A stretch of 64,000 bases of DNA from Anastrepha obliqua (taxonomy: Eukaryota > Arthropoda > Insecta > Diptera > Tephritidae), in contig NC_072892.1 of assembly GCF_027943255.1 (NCBI RefSeq), positions 123,025,792 to 123,089,791 on the forward strand. The letters are read 5' to 3'. The first letter of the stretch is position 1; the number at the start of each line of letters is the position of its first letter. The notes under the pieces are model-generated. The model did no database searches. It was not told the DNA's origin and worked only from the letters and a program-made list of their open reading frames with translations. The position numbers and the translations under genes were made by a program. Shown here piece after piece: positions 54,301 to 60,300 of the stretch.

Positions 54301-57300
54301 CATGTTTGGATTAATGGAAATGAAATGCTTATTTTTTTTGATAAACTCATTTTTATTAAAGATTTTTTTTTTATAGCTTCCAAATAATGTGTAATATGGC
54401 CTTGTAGCGGATATTAATTTCGGGCAGAAAAAGTGGACATTTGACCTACTATGGAATGAATGCCCAAGCAGTTTCGTGTCGCCTCCGAGCGGCAGTTGTT
54501 TTTTTTTAATAAGAAGTTTTTTCATATCATTCACTCAAATGTCTGACATTGCCTGTCGATTGCAGATCGCTACTAAATTTTTTTTTTTTAAATCATTTGA
54601 TATTTTATTTCATGTCAGTGGACATCGAAACTGAAATCAATGAAATGATAGCTAAACATAAATGCCTTAGCAACCGCATACAAAGGGGTATTGGCCTACA
54701 AAGCAGGCCAAAATTATTTGAGTGTAGTTTTGTTACTGGTTAGAATCAGCTATAAAAAAAATACTATTTTAGTACATACCATTTTATTGACGGCTGCCGT
54801 AGCCAAATGGGTTGGGGCGTGATTACCATTCTCAATTCAGAGAGAATGTAGGTTCGAATCTCGGTGAAACACCAATATGAAGAACAAGTTTTTCTAATAG
54901 CGGCCACCCCTCGGCAGGCAATGACAAACCCCCGAGTGCATTTCTGCTATGAAAAGCTTTTCATAAAAAGAATCTCTGCCGTTCGGAGTCGGCTTTGAAG
55001 GTAGATCCCTCCATTTGTGGAACAACATCAAGACGCACGCCACAAATAGGAGGAGGGGCTTCGTCAAACATCCAAGAAGATTGTAAGCGCCAATTATACA
55101 TATAATACATGCGCATTATCAGAATGGCATATACAACAGTTTTTAATGGGGAAATCAAATATTTCGTTTGATATTTTTCCCCCCTTACCGGTGTGAATTC
55201 TCTCTCTCTTTTACCAATAGCAATTTCATATAAGTGAGAAGTATACATATGTATAGGTATATATACTGTACTTAAAACGCCAAGGCAACTCATTTGTATG
55301 CTTATAATTTGACTGCTCTGAAAAAAGCACTAGTTTGAAATTTTGTTATGTTTGTTGTGTGGTCTCCATAGCCGAATGAGTAGATGTTTGGCTAACATTT
55401 AAAACCCCGAATTGATATGTAAGAGTTTTCTAATTCATACAAAAAAATATTCATTTTATTTATTTCTAAATAAAAGATTTTATGATAACGAAAATGAGGA
55501 GTTTTTGTCATCAGTGCTGATTACTTTTTGATAATGAAAATGAGTAGTTTGGCCCATCAGTGCAGATTACTTTTTGATAACAAAAATGAGAAGTATGATT
55601 ATTAGTGCGGATAAGTTTGTGATGACGACAATGAGGTATTTAGTTGTCAGCAGTTATTACATTGTGAGAATAAAAATGATTAGTTGCTTTGCCTTTAGAG
55701 CATAGTAAATATATTTCTCAGTTATAAGAAATTGCTATGGGTAAAAGAGAATATCACATGATAGTCAGCTGCCTTGTAGGGAAGTAAACGTTTTACATCA
55801 TTAAAATCAGAAGTTCCAAAACCATTCTTCTTCTATGGAACTTCATTAATTATAATTCATTTTTTATTTCTGTGCTTTTTATATTAGTTTGGGGAAAAAT
55901 AAATCCATTATTTTTTTGATAGATGGCTCGTTGTCAAGGTGTTTGTTTGTTCCATTCGTTATGGAGTTACAGGGTGTCAACAAAGAAAAAATTCATTTAC
56001 ATGCATTTCCAGTTTTCTTTGATAAAGGCGTTAAGGCGAAAATGAGTCCAGGCCGCGGAAATTGTGAATGGTGTTTATGGTGCCAATACTGTAACCGTTA
56101 ATTACTTGCAATTTTGATTTCGTAGATTCCGTGCAAGCATTTTTGATGTTGGAAAACTACTCATAATACAATAAATATTCAAAGAATTGAATAGGCGATC
56201 TTTTGAATATAAAAAATCTATCTCAACAAGTTTAGAGAGATTAAACTCAATATGGGCTCTAGTAATAGAAGCATTTCAATCAAAACGAGAGAAAATTGTG
56301 ATCGACGAAGAGCTCTGGCAGGAATAGTAAAGAAAATCGTCTCTCAGAACTCGCCACGGACAGCAGATCCACGGATCAAATAGAAAAACAAAGCCAGAGA
56401 TAAGATTATTCTCCTGTTCTGCAATGATTTTAAGCTAATCCATAAGCGTCGCGCTTCATAGGTAGGGATTGGATTAGAGAAGCGTAAATTATGCAACGGA
56501 AAATTTAAGAAAACTTTCTGCTTATGCGAGGGGTCCTCTTGGACATAGAACCAAAATTCCTCCACTGGGTTACCATGGGCGGAGAAACAGAAGAAAAAGA
56601 ACTAAAGCAATATCCGCAAGTGTAGCAAAACAACAAGAAGGCGCTGAAATGATTATACCTCATTCTCCTTCATAGCTTCTGCAGAAAGGACATTAAGCAA
56701 TCCCAAGTCTCAACGCATGGACACGTAATGGATAGTGTCCAGTAAGGACACCTACCAACTCATTTGTATTCGAGTGCTGGCGCTTTGTTAGCGGATAAGC
56801 TCCCTCGATCGCCCCCAATCTATCCGCGGGGCCAGCAGAATTTCGCGACTTTGCACGTTTGGGCACTAACCTAGCACTCGCTGTGTTAACGCGAGGCTCA
56901 TCTTTCCAGGAGTAAACCAAAGGCTCTCAAGGGAACCCCAGGCCTCTCGTTTTGCGATGAAACCGTCTCCAGAGTCCTCTGTCCAGCCAGCTCATCAGCC
57001 AAGTAGTTTCCCACTATGCCGCTTTGACCAGGAACCCAGATGGGCCTAATATCGAAGTATTCGGATGCAGTCGAAAGAGAAGTCAGGCTTTTTCTGATTA
57101 ATTTCAAATGCACAAACAACGAGTCCAATACCCTAATTGCCGCCTGGCTGTTGGAATGGATGTTTACGTGCTTTACAGTAATTACAGAAGAAAGTAATTC
57201 ACTGCTTCCTTAATTGCGTCTACCTCCGCTTGGAAAACACTAAAGTGGTCGGGAGACCTAAATTTGAGCTTGATGGGGAACTGCTCGCAGAAAACTCCCC

Positions 57301-60300
57301 GACCAACTCTCCCGTTCCACTTCGAGCCATGCGTAAACAGGTTTGTTTAGAGACAGGTCATGCTCCAAATGTTGCACCCCGCCCACGTATAATACAGATA
57401 CCAAATGAAGGATGCATACGCAAAAGCTTCAGGGTCGTATAAAGATAAGTGAAATGGAGCTATACGCCTAATAAAAGCAAGCGTTGCATAAGATTTGGTA
57501 ATAATAAAATTTATGTGACTAGCAAAAGTAAGTTTCGAATTCAATATTACATCCAAGTCTTTAATTTCACTTATGCTAGATATGCGATACGAGGTGTCAA
57601 TGATATTGGCACGCTTAGAAAGGGTAATAGATATACATATTGACATATATACACCTTTTTTGTTACCTATTTAATTACTATTTAAACTACTGCTCATGCA
57701 AATACAATTTAAATAATTTTGGCAGCATCACCAAACTGTCATAAGAAGAGCTTAAGTTGACTTATTTCGCAAATGAGATTAGAGGTGCCACGAATATCAT
57801 ACTAATAAGCGTACATGTATAGGTGAATACGTAAATTCACGTAAATGCCCACTTGGGTTGCTGTGGCAATGGCATTGTTTCACCAGCACGTGCCCAAAGA
57901 GTGAGTGGCATTACGCGGTATGCCTGCTCTTCTAGGAAATGTTTTTGTTGCTATACGAAATTATGTTTCACTGGTTCGAGGTCTTTCACTTCGCTGGCAC
58001 ATGCTCCACGTTTTGAGGTTTTGAGTAGATGGAGTCACCCATCTACCCGGAATTGATATATGTATTTTATCAAAATATCCATACACAGACGCATCTGCAG
58101 TATGCCTCACATTATTTTACCTTTTCATCTACTCGTACAGTTCGGTTCACTTGATTGGAGGAAATAATTTTTATGAAAGAAAATGGCTAATAAATCAACC
58201 TTATTTAATCTAGTAATCCAAGGTTTTCTGATAATTCAAGTGGAGACTGTACTTTGCTCCAAAATAAACATGCATTAAAATATAATTCCACCTAACTGCA
58301 TTTCGCGGCAATAAAACTTCAGCAGCTGTAATACTAGGATTGATGTATTGATTCAATTGATTAGAGGCAATAACCGAATAAGAAAAAAAAACTAAATATA
58401 GGAATTGTTTTATATTTATTATTATTTTTTTTACGTTTTGTTTGTACCATCTTGCTTATAAATTACTTCGTAAATATGTTGATGAATGGATATTTACAAA
58501 TTCTCCAGATAGCCAAATGAAACGTCAGGCCAGGCCGTTTTAATGATTCAAATTAAAGCATTTTTGTCTTCAAATGGTTGGTTGCCCATTCTCATAAACT
58601 TTACGAGCCAGCCATCCTGTATGTATTTTCAATAATATTCAGATTTGAGGAATACGGCGGCCACGCTAAAGTTTCATCGTTTGGGATGCAGTCCAAGTTT
58701 TGACCACACCACTAATAACATAACTCCTCCGAAAGACTGCAGCTCTTGCTTCGTTATTATTGTTGTTTTCTTCGTTGGTTTTTTTTTTAATCACAATCTT
58801 GTCCAAGATTTATGAGCCCAAACTCACAGCCGTTATCTTTGCACATGTATGTAGTTTCCGTAAGTCCTATGGTTATCTACATATGGAACAGGGGGTCATA
58901 CTAGGGTTAACACTGGCCGTTATGGGTACCATTGTTCAGAGCCAGTCTTGAAACCAGAATTAGTGGAAAGAGTAATCTCAACGCAACCCACATATTCAAT
59001 AAAGATGCCGCGCTTTGAGCGCTTTCTGAGACCTGTCAGGTTTCAATAGAGCGGAGAAGCAATAAACGCTCCTGTAAGTCATTTCAGTTTGATTTCAATC
59101 CGCCTACGCAGATTACAGAGGTTTGCCCCAGCCCGATTGTAATCTGCTTCCGATCCAGTATATCATAATCAGGACCTTACTGGAATCTATCCTGATGACC
59201 CGCAGGCCGCACTGTCATCTTATCATCAGCCGCTTCTAATATGGAGAATCCTCGCTGAGCAGGTAGCTACCCATTATAAATCAGATATCCTTGGATTTTT
59301 TAATGTTCACCATGCCGTTGCAAGGGGATACTTATTTTTAAAAGGCGTTGTCGGTTTGCCCAGGAACCTCATCGGAACAGCTAGCTTTTAAACCGCATCC
59401 TCCGTCTCTGCCGCTCATTGTCGGGGGCTGTTTAAGTGACAAGAGTTATTCGCAACTAACCTGCTACCACAGGCCGTCTAGCTATCCGCAACCTATCGAC
59501 TCCCACGGTAGCCTAGAGCTCAGCTTAGTCGTCCGATCCATAGGGAGCGTGGACTTCCACACTTGAAATATGCAAACGTGCACTATTCTGTTGAAAGATC
59601 CAATTAATAGGTCCAAATGTTTCACGAATCTCGGGAAAAGATGATTCCAACAGAGCTTTATAGCTGTTTCCAGTCATTTTGTAGTCTGCAATTTGCAATT
59701 CGACTTTACTCCCCATACCGTAGCACCACCTTCATGGCTGTGTTGTCGACTCAGGTACTTCTCCTCCTTTCTTGAGTCATGGAAATAGAAATTGTATCTA
59801 TCCGACCCATCCAGAGTGAACTTCTTTTCATCACTAAGTAATACTTTTTTCCATTCAGCGGGATCGTTATTTGTAATAGTTCTCCAAGCCATGTGGTCTC
59901 TGGCAAACTGGAGGCGGCGTTCCTCGCGAAATTTATGAAAAGGTTTTTGATGTGAAAACGCGTTATAATTCGATTTAGTCGGCTGCACGCATGAACAAAT
60001 GTGTCGTTATCTTGCTCATTCGTCGTTATCTTGCTCAATCGTCGTTACCTTGCTTGAACTGCAAGCGAGAACGCGGAACGAACGACAAAGAGCACAATCG
60101 GCCCCCGCGTTCGGCAACGTTCGACATCTGCCTCTCTCCTACTTGAGTGAGCATATATATGTATGTACATGCGCATATGTATATAAATTCACATATTTGT
60201 ATTTGCATATGCCTTCTTCTTGTCTGCATGGTAATGAACCATTTCTCTGTTGAGAATAGGACGATGATAGGAAAAGTAGGAAATGAAAGGGGGTGTTTCG

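Noticed and set aside
55350..55400. Another SINE head (TAGCCGAATGAGTAGATG)
   Set aside because: Only the A-box-like part is seen; no B box and no family body follow.
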